This document shows, one piece after another, positions 8,331-16,499 of a stretch of 64,000 nucleotides of DNA. How positions within the stretch are numbered: position 1 is the stretch's first letter; every line of letters starts with the position of its first letter. The position numbers were made by a program, and so were the translations under genes. Origin of the DNA: Lactobacillaceae bacterium L1_55_11 (GTDB lineage Bacteria > Bacillota > Bacilli > Lactobacillales > Lactobacillaceae); assembly GCA_029433155.1 (NCBI GenBank), contig JAQYTT010000001.1, positions 310,001 to 374,000 of the forward strand, given 5' to 3'. The notes beneath the pieces were generated by a model. The model did not search any database and was not told the DNA's origin. It worked only from the letters and a program-made list of their open reading frames with translations.

Positions 8331-8346
8331 AGTGTAAGACAACACT
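8331..8346. promoter_or_regulatory. Possible TetR autoregulatory operator
   Basis: AGTGT-N6-ACACT inverted repeat lies 18 bases upstream of the regulator's start and 40 bases after a TGT-TATACT extended -10 (8283-8291). Position fits autorepression; the site is inferred from symmetry only. Confidence 0.35.
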
Positions 8347-8364
8347 GATCTGAGGGAGTTAAGA

Positions 8365-8943
8365 TTGGTAGAAAATAAGCAGGATGCCCGGATTATTCGT
8401 ACCAGGCAAACAATTCGTCGGATTGGCTTGGATCTGATGACCAGCCAACCAGACTTTTCAATTTCAACCTTACTGGACCGGGTTAAAATCACCCGGGGAA
8501 CCTTTTACCGCCACTACCGTAATAAGGAAGACTTGGTAGCTGACATTAATCGGGTCCTGATTGAACAGCTGAGTCAACATACCCAGGAACAGTTTCGCGT
8601 GGCCCGGGTCATTGCGGTTATCAGTGAGCGGGCCGTGTTTTATAATTCAGTCCTGAACCAGCAGGTGGACCAAATTTTTTACCAGGACCTGATGACCCGT
8701 TTACGAGCCCAGATGCGCCATCAACTGGCTGAGGTGAAAGATGACAGCTTGCGTCAGCATCTGGCCTATCAGTGGGAGGCCATTGTGGCCGGTTTCTTTG
8801 CCTGCGTGGCCAAGTGGTTGGATGATAGTATGAACATGAGCCAGCCCGATTTATTGAATGAGTTTGCCGAGATTTGGCGGTTAAATATTAGCACGACCGG
8901 GCAAACCGGCTTGCAATTATTCGATTTCACCACGCCGGCTTGA
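8365..8943 (+). CDS. TetR/AcrR family transcriptional regulator
   Basis: 192 residues, TTG start at 8365 after GAGGGAG. The N-terminus holds a typical TetR helix-turn-helix: RTRQTIRRIGLDLM, then ISTLLDRVKITRGTFYRHYRNKEDLV. The C-terminal ligand domain resembles the short DhaS/TetR_C type seen in lactobacilli. The target is unknown; the neighbours are the 51-residue membrane gene upstream and rplU downstream, whose promoter begins at this gene's stop codon. Confidence 0.88.
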   Translation: MVENKQDARIIRTRQTIRRIGLDLMTSQPDFSISTLLDRVKITRGTFYRHYRNKEDLVADINRVLIEQLSQHTQEQFRVARVIAVISERAVFYNSVLNQQVDQIFYQDLMTRLRAQMRHQLAEVKDDSLRQHLAYQWEAIVAGFFACVAKWLDDSMNMSQPDLLNEFAEIWRLNISTTGQTGLQLFDFTTPA

Positions 8944-9076
8944 TAAGGGCTGGGAACTTTGCTATAATTTAACGGTTGATAGCGTGGCTACAACCACTCA
9001 GAATAGGTTATTAAGTTTGTCAGCTTTAGCTGGCCGCCTAGGATGGTGAGTCTAAGTAAAAAAGGAGACGTCAGCA
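8940..9076 (+). promoter_or_regulatory. rplU promoter and ribosomal leader
   Basis: TTGATA (8940-8945), 17-base spacer, TGC-TATAAT (8963-8968): near-consensus promoter overlapping the TetR stop. A leader of about 100 bases follows, containing CAGCTTTAGCTGG and other self-complementary pieces. Bacillota have an L21 leader here for autogenous control; I cannot confirm the fold by eye. Confidence 0.6.
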
Positions 9077-9376
9077 ATGGCATACGCAGTGATTGTTACC
9101 GGCGGTAAGCAGTACAAGGTTACCGAAGGCGACACGATTTACGTTGAAAAGTTAGCAGCAGCAGAAGGTGATAAGGTTACCTTTGATAAGGTTGTGCTTA
9201 CTGATTCTAAGATTGGAACACCTTTTGTTGAAGGTGCTAAGGTTGAAGGAACGGTTGAGAAGCAGGGTAAGCAAAAGAAAGTGGTTACCTTCAAGTACCG
9301 TCCAAAGAAGAACTCACACACTAAGCAGGGACACCGTCAGCCATATACGCGGGTTAAGATTGACTCACTTGCTTAA
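9077..9376 (+). CDS. rplU: 50S ribosomal protein L21
   Basis: 99 residues; starts [19 protein letters not shown] and contains the L21 signature region [27 protein letters not shown]. Binds 23S rRNA in the large subunit. RBS AAAGGAG. Only 24 bases separate it from rpmA; the prp (ysxB) protease gene that usually sits between them in Bacillota is absent. Confidence 0.98.
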   Translation: MAYAVIVTGGKQYKVTEGDTIYVEKLAAAEGDKVTFDKVVLTDSKIGTPFVEGAKVEGTVEKQGKQKKVVTFKYRPKKNSHTKQGHRQPYTRVKIDSLA

Positions 9377-9400
9377 GGTCACTGTAAAGGAGATAGACTT

Positions 9401-9712
9401 ATGTTAATGAACCAAGATAACTTACAGATGTTTGCCCATCACAAGGGTGGTGGATCTTCTGCCAACGGTCGTGACTCAGCTGGTCGCCGTCTGGGTACTA
9501 AGGTTGCCGATGGTCAGGCTTTGACTGCCGGCTCAATCATCTACCGCCAGCGCGGTACGCACATTTACCCAGGTGCTAACGTTAAGAAGGGTGGCGACGA
9601 TACTTTGTTCGCCCTGACTGACGGCGTGGTTAAGTTTGAGCGTAAGGGTCGCGACAAGCGCCAGGTTTCGGTATATTCTCGCGAAGAATACCAAGCCGCT
9701 GTGGCTAAGTAA
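9401..9712 (+). CDS. rpmA: 50S ribosomal protein L27 with N-terminal extension
   Basis: 103 residues. The mature part [21 protein letters not shown] is diagnostic of L27. It is preceded by an 11-residue extension [11 protein letters not shown] that matches the Bacillota pattern cleaved by the cysteine protease Prp between F and A. RBS AAAGGAG at 9387. Ends in a terminator. The missing prp next door makes the processing of this extension a question. Confidence 0.97.
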   Translation: MLMNQDNLQMFAHHKGGGSSANGRDSAGRRLGTKVADGQALTAGSIIYRQRGTHIYPGANVKKGGDDTLFALTDGVVKFERKGRDKRQVSVYSREEYQAAVAK

Positions 9713-9723
9713 AACCCTTTCAA

Positions 9724-9748
9724 AAACAGCTTCGGCTGTTTTTTTTAT
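9724..9748 (+). terminator. Terminator after rpmA
   Basis: Stem AAACAGC/GCTGTTT with a TTCG tetraloop and T8. Confidence 0.92.
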
Positions 9749-9847
9749 TGCCTAAAATAGATGACGGCGGGCAAATTGGTGGGGCAGTTGCTGTGCTACA
9801 ATAGGTGGGAAGAAAGCCAATCACACTTTTATAACAAAGGAGTTTAC

Positions 9848-10939
9848 ATGGCATATTTAGAAGATCGCATTAAGAAGTTGCAAAAGTTGCTCAAGAAGTT
9901 AGACTTGGATGGCATGCTGGTTTACCAGGGCTTTAATATGGACTATCTGACTGGTTTTACTGGCGGCACCGGCGACGGCATTGTCGTAGTGGGACCAGAA
10001 TCAGCCCAGTTGATTACTGATGCCCGTTACGAAGACGAGTACCGTGAGGCTCTGCCTGAAAATGTCAGTTTCGCAGTCACCCGTGACTACTTTGGTCAGG
10101 CCGTGGATACGGTCCAAAAGATGGGCGTGAAGAAGTTAGGCTTTGAAGCCGACATGCCTTATAACGTCTTTGAGTACTTTGATGAAAACTTGCCTGGGGA
10201 TGTGAGCTTTGACGCCGTCCCAGAGGCCATCGAAGCCCTGCGTGAAGCCAAGGATGACTTGGAAATTAAGGCGTTGAAGGCGGCTACGGCAGCATCAGTT
10301 AAGGCCTTTAATGACCTCCTGAAGTTTATTAAGCCCGGTCAAACTGAACTAGAAGTTGCCAATGAATTAGACCGGTTGCAGAAGCATTATGGTGGCTCTA
10401 AGCCTTCTTTTGACACGATTGTTGCTTCTGGTGCCCGGGCAGCTCTGCCTCATGGCAGTGCCACTGACAAGGTGCTGGAACCTGGTGACTTGGTCACAAT
10501 TGATTTTGGTTACTATCTAGACGGCTATACTTCTGATATCACCCGGACGATTGCCATTGGCGAGATTGATCCCGAACTGAAAAAGATTTATGAAATCGTC
10601 AAGCAGGCTAACATCGATGCCATTGATATCATCAAGCCTGGTATTTCGACTGATGAAATTGACCGGGTGGCCCGGGACTACATTACCGAGCACGGTTATG
10701 GCGAGCAGTACAAGCATTCAACTGGACACGGCGTTGGTCTAAATATCCATGAAGGACCGGTTTTGCGTAGTTCTGCAGGTGATGAGGTTCAAGTCGGCAA
10801 TTTGCTAACGATTGAACCTGGTATTTACCTAGCCGGTAAGGGTGGTGTCCGGATTGAGGATGATATCCTGGTTACCCCTGAAGGACATGAAAACTTAACC
10901 GCTGGCATTACCAAGGATTTGGTGGTTATTCCAGCTTAA
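9848..10939 (+). CDS. pepQ: Xaa-Pro dipeptidase/aminopeptidase (M24 family)
   Basis: 363 residues from ATG 9848, which has AAAGGAG; an earlier in-frame ATG at 9761 lies upstream of the TGC-TACAAT -10 (9797-9802) and is rejected. Creatinase-type N-domain (residues 1-125), then a pita-bread metallopeptidase domain with the metal ligands in VTIDFGYYLDGYTSDITRT, HSTGHGVGLNIHEGP, LTIEPGIYL and GGVRIEDD. Cleaves peptides with proline in the second position in the cytoplasm. Monocistronic with its own terminator. The symbol pepQ rather than pepP/ypdF is a guess. Confidence 0.88.
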   Translation: MAYLEDRIKKLQKLLKKLDLDGMLVYQGFNMDYLTGFTGGTGDGIVVVGPESAQLITDARYEDEYREALPENVSFAVTRDYFGQAVDTVQKMGVKKLGFEADMPYNVFEYFDENLPGDVSFDAVPEAIEALREAKDDLEIKALKAATAASVKAFNDLLKFIKPGQTELEVANELDRLQKHYGGSKPSFDTIVASGARAALPHGSATDKVLEPGDLVTIDFGYYLDGYTSDITRTIAIGEIDPELKKIYEIVKQANIDAIDIIKPGISTDEIDRVARDYITEHGYGEQYKHSTGHGVGLNIHEGPVLRSSAGDEVQVGNLLTIEPGIYLAGKGGVRIEDDILVTPEGHENLTAGITKDLVVIPA

Positions 10940-10946
10940 ATAAAGC

Positions 10947-10978
10947 AGTCTTAGGCGCTTTGTCTAAGGCTCTTTTTT
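10947..10978 (+). terminator. Terminator after pepQ
   Basis: Imperfect stem AGTCTTAG/CTAAGGCT with loop GCGCTTTGT, then T6. Confidence 0.75.
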
Positions 10979-11041
10979 ATGCGGATGGAATTGGTTCGGA
11001 CCAGCTGAAATGGTAAAATATGGTTAGGAAACGAGGTACCC

Positions 11042-12397
11042 ATGGAAAAAATTCGCCTACTGCACACAAATGATTTACATTCCCACTTGGAAAATTGGCC
11101 CCATATTGTCCGATTTTTACACCAGGAACAAGATCAGTTTGCCGGCGAAGTTTTTACCTTTGATATTGGGGATGCCATTGACCGCCTCCACCCGATGACC
11201 GAAGCTAGTTTAGGCCAGGACAACATTCAGCTCATGAATGAGGCCCACTATCAGGCGGTTACGATTGGTAACAATGAGGGACTAGGCCTCAACCACGAAC
11301 AGCTCAATGTTCTTTATGAGCACGCTAACTTTGATGTTTTACTGGCTAATTTATTAGAAAAACCGGAAATGCAGCTACCCAAGTGGGCCAAGCCCTACGC
11401 GGTTTACCAGAGTCAGGTTGGTACAAAGGTTGGGGTAATTGGGATGACGGCTCCTTACGGGCTGACCTACCCCCTGATGGGTTGGCAGCCAGAAGATGTG
11501 GACCAGACCCTGGATAAGTACTTGCCAGAGCTACGGCAGGAAAGTGATGTGGTGGTGCTGCTTTCCCATCTCGGCCTTCCGACTGACCGGCGCTTGGCGC
11601 AAAAATACGACCTGGATGTGATTCTGGGTGCCCATACCCACCATGTTTTGCCTGAGGGGGAAATGGTGGCGGGGACCATTCTGGGCGCAGCCGGCCGATA
11701 CGGGGACCACGTCGGTGTGGTCGACTTAGAGCTAAACGACCAGCACCAGGTCCAGGCCAAGTCAGCCCGGGCGATTCCAGCAGTGAAATTGCCAGTTGAG
11801 TCCCACGATTTAGAAGAAGTCCGTGACTGGTTGACGCTGGGTAAGCGCCAGCTACGGCGCCAGGTGGTAACCCACTTGCCAGCAGCCTTGCAGCCCGACC
11901 AACAGGCCCAGGATGCTCTGGCAGCACTGAGTGAGTTCCTACAGGTGTCAGCGGCCATGGTGTCAACGGGGATGTTTGTCGAAACCTTACCAGCCGGGCC
12001 ACTGAGCCGGTATGAACTGCTGGAGAGTATGCCTCACTCAGTTAACCCCACTACCTTTACTTTAACGGGCGCACAGTTAAAAACCTTACTGGCTGAGATT
12101 AGGGAAAGTCAATCGGAGCTCCTGGATTATCCAATGAAAGGAAGCGGTTTTCGGGGGCGTATTTTTGGTAGGATGGTCTTCAAGGACTTGCACCAGGACC
12201 CGGCTAGCGGTCAGGTTTATTACCAAGGAAAAGCAGTTTCTGACCAGGAAAATTATCAACTGGCAGCCTTAGACCACTACAAGTGGATTAGTTTTTTCCC
12301 GGTTTTAAACGACGTGCCGGTTGAGATTCACCTGGACCTGCAGCTGCGTGAGTTGATGGCTGATTACTACCAGCAGAAGTATGGTCCAGCCGATTAA
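11042..12397 (+). CDS. yunD: YunD-like metallophosphatase (UshA/5'-nucleotidase family)
   Basis: 451 residues. Two-domain layout: calcineurin-like metallophosphoesterase (1-230) with LHTNDLHSH, FDIGDAID, TIGNNEG, LLSHLG and LGAHTHH, then a 5'-nucleotidase C-domain (about 270-430). GNNE instead of GNHE is normal in the YunD branch. No signal peptide, so cytoplasmic. The physiological substrate is not fixed by the sequence; nucleotides or other phosphomonoesters are likely. Followed after 15 bases by yutD-like gene, a pairing seen in Bacillota (yunD, yutD cluster). Confidence 0.85.
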   Translation: MEKIRLLHTNDLHSHLENWPHIVRFLHQEQDQFAGEVFTFDIGDAIDRLHPMTEASLGQDNIQLMNEAHYQAVTIGNNEGLGLNHEQLNVLYEHANFDVLLANLLEKPEMQLPKWAKPYAVYQSQVGTKVGVIGMTAPYGLTYPLMGWQPEDVDQTLDKYLPELRQESDVVVLLSHLGLPTDRRLAQKYDLDVILGAHTHHVLPEGEMVAGTILGAAGRYGDHVGVVDLELNDQHQVQAKSARAIPAVKLPVESHDLEEVRDWLTLGKRQLRRQVVTHLPAALQPDQQAQDALAALSEFLQVSAAMVSTGMFVETLPAGPLSRYELLESMPHSVNPTTFTLTGAQLKTLLAEIRESQSELLDYPMKGSGFRGRIFGRMVFKDLHQDPASGQVYYQGKAVSDQENYQLAALDHYKWISFFPVLNDVPVEIHLDLQLRELMADYYQQKYGPAD

Positions 12398-12412
12398 GAG
12401 GATTAAGAATTT

Positions 12413-12967
12413 ATGGATCATGAAACCCTAAAGGCTCGGACCCTCGAGCAGCAAAAGAAGCGTCAGGCCGACTATGAAGTTGAAACCTTTGGCGATGAAG
12501 TCAGCATTGATGGCTTGCAGTTACGCCTGGTGGCCAATGTCAAGGAGGCCTTTGACGCTGGTAAATTAGCCATGCGTTACACGCCCATTTTGGCCCAGTA
12601 TGACTTGTTGGTCGGGGACATATCCGCTGACCAGTTACGTCTAAAAGGATTTTACCGGGACAACCACAGTGGGGAACGGGAGCAGCGGGCCGAAGCCCTA
12701 CAGGATTACCTCTACGAGTATGTTAATTTTGGGGCCCCTTACTTTATTCTGGAAAATCTCACCCCTAAACCGGTTAAAAAGCCAAGTAAGTCCGGTCGGC
12801 AGCGGCGCCGTCGTACGAATCGGTCCCGCAATAACGGCGGCAAGCGCACTAATGGCAGCAAGGGTGGCGAAGCTAAGGCTCCGAAGAACAATGCCCACAA
12901 AAAGGGCGGTCAGTCGGCCAGTCAAAAAAAGCGGAACCACCAGTTTACCATCAAGAAAAGTGAATAA
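12413..12967 (+). CDS. yutD: YutD family protein with long basic C-terminal tail
   Basis: 184 residues. The first ~115 (ETFGDEVSIDGLQLRLV, FDAGKLAMRYTPILAQYDLLVGD, DYLYEYVNFGAPYFILEN) match YutD (DUF1027), which is about 100 residues in B. subtilis. From residue 120 it carries an extra ~65 residues rich in Lys, Arg, Asn and Gly (GRQRRRRTNRSRNNGGKR...), predicted disordered and suited to RNA or ribosome binding. Downstream of yunD in an operon. Confidence 0.8.
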   Translation: MDHETLKARTLEQQKKRQADYEVETFGDEVSIDGLQLRLVANVKEAFDAGKLAMRYTPILAQYDLLVGDISADQLRLKGFYRDNHSGEREQRAEALQDYLYEYVNFGAPYFILENLTPKPVKKPSKSGRQRRRRTNRSRNNGGKRTNGSKGGEAKAPKNNAHKKGGQSASQKKRNHQFTIKKSE

Positions 12968-12990
12968 TAGATAACCCTAGTGATTTAAAC

Positions 12991-13020
12991 AGTAACCCTT
13001 TAATTGAAAGATGGGTTACT
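12991..13020. promoter_or_regulatory. BirA-type operator upstream of bioY
   Basis: AGTAACCC, 14-base spacer, GGGTTACT: a perfect 8+14+8 inverted repeat, the size of biotin operators bound by BirA in Bacillota. It encloses the -35 element of the bioY promoter. Confidence 0.75.
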
Positions 13021-13032
13021 AATTGCTACAAT
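13004..13032 (+). promoter_or_regulatory. bioY-birA promoter
   Basis: TTGAAA (13004-13009), 17-base spacer, TGC-TACAAT (13027-13032). The -35 lies in the middle of the BirA-type operator. Confidence 0.75.
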
Positions 13033-13059
13033 ACAAGCATCAAATCACAGGGGTTTTTT

Positions 13060-13620
13060 ATGCGAAAAAATAATGTACAGGCCTTGGCCCAGACGGCGGT
13101 TTTACTGGCACTCCTAATTGTGCTGGGCATGGTGCCCGCCGTGCCGACCGGGATTCTGCCGATCCCGATTGTCTTGCAAAACTTGGGGGTAATGCTGATT
13201 GCCCTTTTGTTAGGGCCCCGTTGGGGTAGCGCGGCTATGGTCGCCTTTTTTGCCTTAGTGGCAGCTGGTTTGCCAGTCCTTTCTGGCGGTCGTGGTGGTC
13301 TCGCCGTCCTAAGTGGACCTACCGCCGGCTACCTACTGGCCTGGGCCTTAACGCCCGTCCTAGTCTTTGCCTGCCAGCGATTACTGGCTGGCTGGACCGG
13401 CAAACTTAGCCAGCCCCTGGCCCTGTGGTTAGGAGCAGTAGCAAGCTCTTACCTGTTGGGAACCTTAGTTTTGGTGGGACAGACTCACCTGCCATTTTGG
13501 CCCAGCCTGTGGGCTAACTGGGCCTTCATCCTGGGCGACACGGTTAAGGTCGTGATTGCCCTGATTTTGTACCGGGCCGTGCAGCGTTTTAGCCTGGTTA
13601 AAACCGGAGTGCGCTCATGA
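13060..13620 (+). CDS. bioY: Biotin transporter S component BioY
   Basis: 186 residues with six hydrophobic segments. BioY hallmarks: VPTGILPIPIVLQNLGVMLIA near residue 28, the Gly-rich LPVLSGGRGGLAVLSGPTAGYL (about 75-95) and YLLGTLVLV. It is the biotin-binding membrane subunit of an ECF transporter, using the shared EcfAA'T module encoded elsewhere. AGGGG lies 7 bases before the ATG. It overlaps birA by 4 bases and is under the BirA-type operator, so biotin uptake and its regulator are controlled together. Confidence 0.95.
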   Translation: MRKNNVQALAQTAVLLALLIVLGMVPAVPTGILPIPIVLQNLGVMLIALLLGPRWGSAAMVAFFALVAAGLPVLSGGRGGLAVLSGPTAGYLLAWALTPVLVFACQRLLAGWTGKLSQPLALWLGAVASSYLLGTLVLVGQTHLPFWPSLWANWAFILGDTVKVVIALILYRAVQRFSLVKTGVRS

Positions 13621-14612
13621 CGGTTAAGGATCAGATTTTAGCTGCCTTACTAGCTTGCCAACCGGACTGGCTTTCTGGTGATCAGCTGGCCGACCAGGTC
13701 GGTGTTAGCCGGGAAAGTGTCTGGAAAGCCGTCCGAGCACTGAAGCAGGCAGGCCAAGAAATTGAAAGTCGGAAGGGGCTAGGGTACCGTTTAGTGGGTA
13801 GTCACCAGGTTAGTGCCCAGGCGGTGCGGCACTGGCTGCCAGCCGAAATTCATTTCGCTGTCCAGGTTTTTGATCAACTAGACTCAACCCAGCTTCAGGC
13901 CAAGAAAATTGTGAGCCAGCAGGTCTTGGACCAGCCGGTGGCGGTGGTGGCCCGCCAGCAAACCGCTGGTTATGGTCGCCACCAACGACCATTTTTTGCC
14001 CAGGCTAACCAGGGATTGTATGTTAGCCTGATTTTGCCTAACCAGGTCCTTGGAAAGTTGCATCCTGGTTTGCTAACGACCGCTGCGGCCGTTGCCATTG
14101 TCAATACCTTACAGGCCTACTTCCCCAAAGATCAGTTTCAGGTCAAGTGGGTCAATGACATTCTATTAAATGGTCTAAAGGTCGGCGGTATCATTACTGA
14201 AGCCATTACGGAATTAGAAGACAACCACCTGTCAGCGGTGATTCTGGGCTTTTTCCTTAATCTATGGCCGATTGACTTTCCGGCTGAATTAGCACAGAAG
14301 GCGGGTAGTATCTTGACCGATAGTCAGACCAGCCTCGATGTTAACCACCTGCTGGCTAATTTGCTAACAAACATTACATTGGTTAGTCGGGACTATCAGG
14401 ACGGTCGTTATCTGCCAGTATATCGTCAATTAGCCCAGAAAATGATTGGCCAGATGGTTACAATCCAGGTTGGTCAGGACCAAAAAGTTGGCACGGTAAC
14501 CGGCTTTAATGACCAGGGCGCCCTGATATTAAAGGATGACCATGGTCACGAAGAAGTCATCTATAGTGGGGATGTGACCAAGGTTCACCTCAACAATCAT
14601 CCTAATTTATAG
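13617..14612 (+). CDS. birA: Bifunctional biotin-protein ligase / biotin operon repressor BirA
   Basis: 331 residues. Class II BirA: N-terminal winged helix (WLSGDQLADQVGVSRESVWKAVRAL, residues 18-45), catalytic domain with QQTAGYGRHQRPF (biotinyl-AMP loop), VKWVNDILLNGLKVGGI, and a C-terminal SH3-like domain (IQVGQDQKVGTVTGFNDQGALIL). Attaches biotin to carboxylases and represses bioY-birA when biotin is plentiful. The usual GIGLN segment reads GFFLNL here. Translationally coupled to bioY (ATGA). Confidence 0.95.
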   Translation: MTVKDQILAALLACQPDWLSGDQLADQVGVSRESVWKAVRALKQAGQEIESRKGLGYRLVGSHQVSAQAVRHWLPAEIHFAVQVFDQLDSTQLQAKKIVSQQVLDQPVAVVARQQTAGYGRHQRPFFAQANQGLYVSLILPNQVLGKLHPGLLTTAAAVAIVNTLQAYFPKDQFQVKWVNDILLNGLKVGGIITEAITELEDNHLSAVILGFFLNLWPIDFPAELAQKAGSILTDSQTSLDVNHLLANLLTNITLVSRDYQDGRYLPVYRQLAQKMIGQMVTIQVGQDQKVGTVTGFNDQGALILKDDHGHEEVIYSGDVTKVHLNNHPNL

Positions 14613-14616
14613 AATA

Positions 14617-14642
14617 AAAAAGCAGCCCATGGCTGCTTTTTT
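14617..14642. terminator. Bidirectional terminator between birA and ilvE
   Basis: Stem AGCAGCC/GGCTGCT, loop CAT, flanked by A and T tracts for both convergent genes. Confidence 0.9.
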
Positions 14643-14646
14643 GTGT

Positions 14647-15690
14647 TTATTTTAACGGTACATCAACGACCCAACCTTCAGGTCCAACTTCATCGCCAGT
14701 TTGGATGGCGGTCAGGCGGTCATACAGCTTTTGGGTCCAAGGCCCAACCTCGGTTTCTGAGTAGAAGACGTGCTTTTTACCGTGGTGGGTGATGGAGCCA
14801 ACTGGTGAAATGACAGCGGCAGTACCCATGGCACCCGCCTCGGCAAACTGGTCCAAGTCATTAATTGAAATGGTGGTTTCTTCAGGCCGTAGGCCGATTT
14901 CCTTGGCAATTTCCATCAGGGTGTACTTGGTTACCGAAGGCAAAATGGAAGGGGACTTAGGGGTTAGGAAGCGGCCGTCCTTGGTAATACCAAAGAAGTT
15001 GGCTGAGCCCAGTTCTTCGATATTTTCGTGTAGGCGGGGATCAAGATAAACCACATCGGCGTAGCCGGCTTCGTGGGCTTGGGCACCAGGTAGCATGGAA
15101 GCGGCATAGTTACCACCAGCCTTGGCCTGGCCGGTCCCACCGTGGGCCGCTCGGTCATACTCGTTAGTCACGTAAGCATTGGGCTTGAGGCCGCCCTTGT
15201 AGTAGGCGCCAACTGGTGTCGCAAAGACTGAGAAGACATATTCGTCGGCTGGATGAACGCCGACCACCGGGCCGTTACCAAATTCAAAGGGCCGCAAGTA
15301 GAGACTGGCACCGGTACCATAAGGCGGTACGAAATCCTGGTTAGCCTTGACCACTTGTTTAAGGGCATCTACGAACTGGTCAGCTGGGAAGGGGGCCATC
15401 ATCAGCCGGTCAGCGGACCGCTGCAGGCGGGCGGCATTCATGTCCGGCCGGAAAAGGTTTACCCCACCGTCTTTGCGACGGTAGGCCTTGAGGCCTTCAA
15501 AGATGTCTTGGCCATAGTGCAGACCGGTAGCCGCTTCGTGAACTGGAATTTCAGCTGAAGTTTCTAAGCCACCCTGGTTCCACTGGCCGTCTTTAAAATA
15601 GGCCCGGTAGCGGTAGGGCAGGTCGTGGTAAGCGAAGCCTAAATCACCCCAGTCTTTAAAATCGGTAGGTTTTGCTTTTTGATCAGTCAT
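14647..15690 (-). CDS. ilvE: Branched-chain amino acid aminotransferase
   Basis: 347 residues from ATG 15690; AGAGG is 8 bases upstream, and an in-frame GTG at 15699 lies too close to it. PLP fold type IV: HEAATGLHYGQDIFEGLKAYRRKDG, RPDMNAARLQRSADR, and the Schiff-base lysine in TGQAKAGGNYAASM. Interconverts Leu/Ile/Val and their 2-oxo acids. It stands alone with no other branched-chain genes, so a catabolic or flavour-forming role (or final step from imported keto acids) is as likely as biosynthesis. Confidence 0.93.
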   Translation of the reverse strand: MTDQKAKPTDFKDWGDLGFAYHDLPYRYRAYFKDGQWNQGGLETSAEIPVHEAATGLHYGQDIFEGLKAYRRKDGGVNLFRPDMNAARLQRSADRLMMAPFPADQFVDALKQVVKANQDFVPPYGTGASLYLRPFEFGNGPVVGVHPADEYVFSVFATPVGAYYKGGLKPNAYVTNEYDRAAHGGTGQAKAGGNYAASMLPGAQAHEAGYADVVYLDPRLHENIEELGSANFFGITKDGRFLTPKSPSILPSVTKYTLMEIAKEIGLRPEETTISINDLDQFAEAGAMGTAAVISPVGSITHHGKKHVFYSETEVGPWTQKLYDRLTAIQTGDEVGPEGWVVDVPLK

Positions 15691-15854
15691 GGTTAGCACC
15701 TCTTTTATTAGAAAATTCTTATTGAAACTATAAGCACAACGATACCAGGTTGCCGGAGAATAGCAAGAGTAAGCCTGCGAATTGATAAAAATTATTTGTC
15801 CTAGAAATTTGCTAAGATGGCATTAGCATTTAAGACAGCAAATGGAGGAAGTTT

Positions 15855-16442
15855 ATGCGCCTGGTCCTAGCATCGAATAACGCCGGTAAAACTAAGGAAA
15901 TCACTACCCTTGCCCAGGAAATGGGGTACCAGGTGGTGGGCTACCAGGAGCTGTTGGGGCGGCGCCTGGATTTCCCGGACGAAACCACTGATTCCCAGCC
16001 CCAAAACGCCATGGCTAAGGCTGAATACATCCACCAGTTTCTGCCAGATGAGTATATTTTAGCGGACGATTCCGGTCTCTACTTGGCGGCTTTTCCTGAA
16101 CGGTTTGGGGTGGTGACTTCCCGTGAATTTGCCAAACTGGGAATTTACGAGGCTGCCGATGAACAGTCTTACCTGATTGATCTTTACCAAGGTGTAAAAG
16201 ACCGTTCCGCTTACTTGCTGGCTGACATGGCTCTGGTTACTCCTGACGGCCATCAGCGCCTAGCCCAGGCCAAGGGTGGGGTAGCGATTGCCAATCACAT
16301 TGGCCACGGTCCTTACCTGGGTGGTCTGGACAATGTCTTAGTAGCCGAGAATCAGAAAATCCTAGCCGAGATGGATTTAGATGAGGTCGTGACCTATCAC
16401 CAGCGGGCCCGGGCCCTGAAAGAACTGGTGGCGACTTTGTAA
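15855..16442 (+). CDS. Non-canonical purine NTP pyrophosphatase (RdgB/HAM1)
   Basis: 195 residues; GGAGGAAG precedes the ATG. Shows the HAM1 pattern RLVLASNNAGKTKEI, AMAKAEYIHQFLPDEYILADDSGLYL, a mid-protein REF substrate region and a C-terminal HQRARALKEL. Hydrolyses ITP, dITP and XTP to monophosphates, keeping them out of nucleic acids. It is somewhat divergent from RdgB (LDFPDETTDS instead of the usual PEIEETG-like segment). Confidence 0.85.
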   Translation: MRLVLASNNAGKTKEITTLAQEMGYQVVGYQELLGRRLDFPDETTDSQPQNAMAKAEYIHQFLPDEYILADDSGLYLAAFPERFGVVTSREFAKLGIYEAADEQSYLIDLYQGVKDRSAYLLADMALVTPDGHQRLAQAKGGVAIANHIGHGPYLGGLDNVLVAENQKILAEMDLDEVVTYHQRARALKELVATL

Positions 16443-16499
16443 TTTCTGGATTTCGTGCTAGAATTGTTCGAGTAATTATTGCCGTTAAAGGGGACTGTC

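Noticed and set aside
11275-11295. YunD motif GNNE instead of GNHE as a lost metal ligand
   Set aside because: GNNEG is characteristic of the YunD branch of the family, so it is not a defect.
11346-12002. Long opposite-strand open frames inside yunD (218 and 163 codons)
   Set aside because: They mirror the high-G+C coding gene yunD, have no ribosome site, and show composition typical of antisense shadows.
12975-12998. Second BirA half site (ATAACCC near 12971 with AGTAACCC)
   Set aside because: It is a direct, not inverted, repeat and imperfect; the 12991-13020 palindrome is sufficient.
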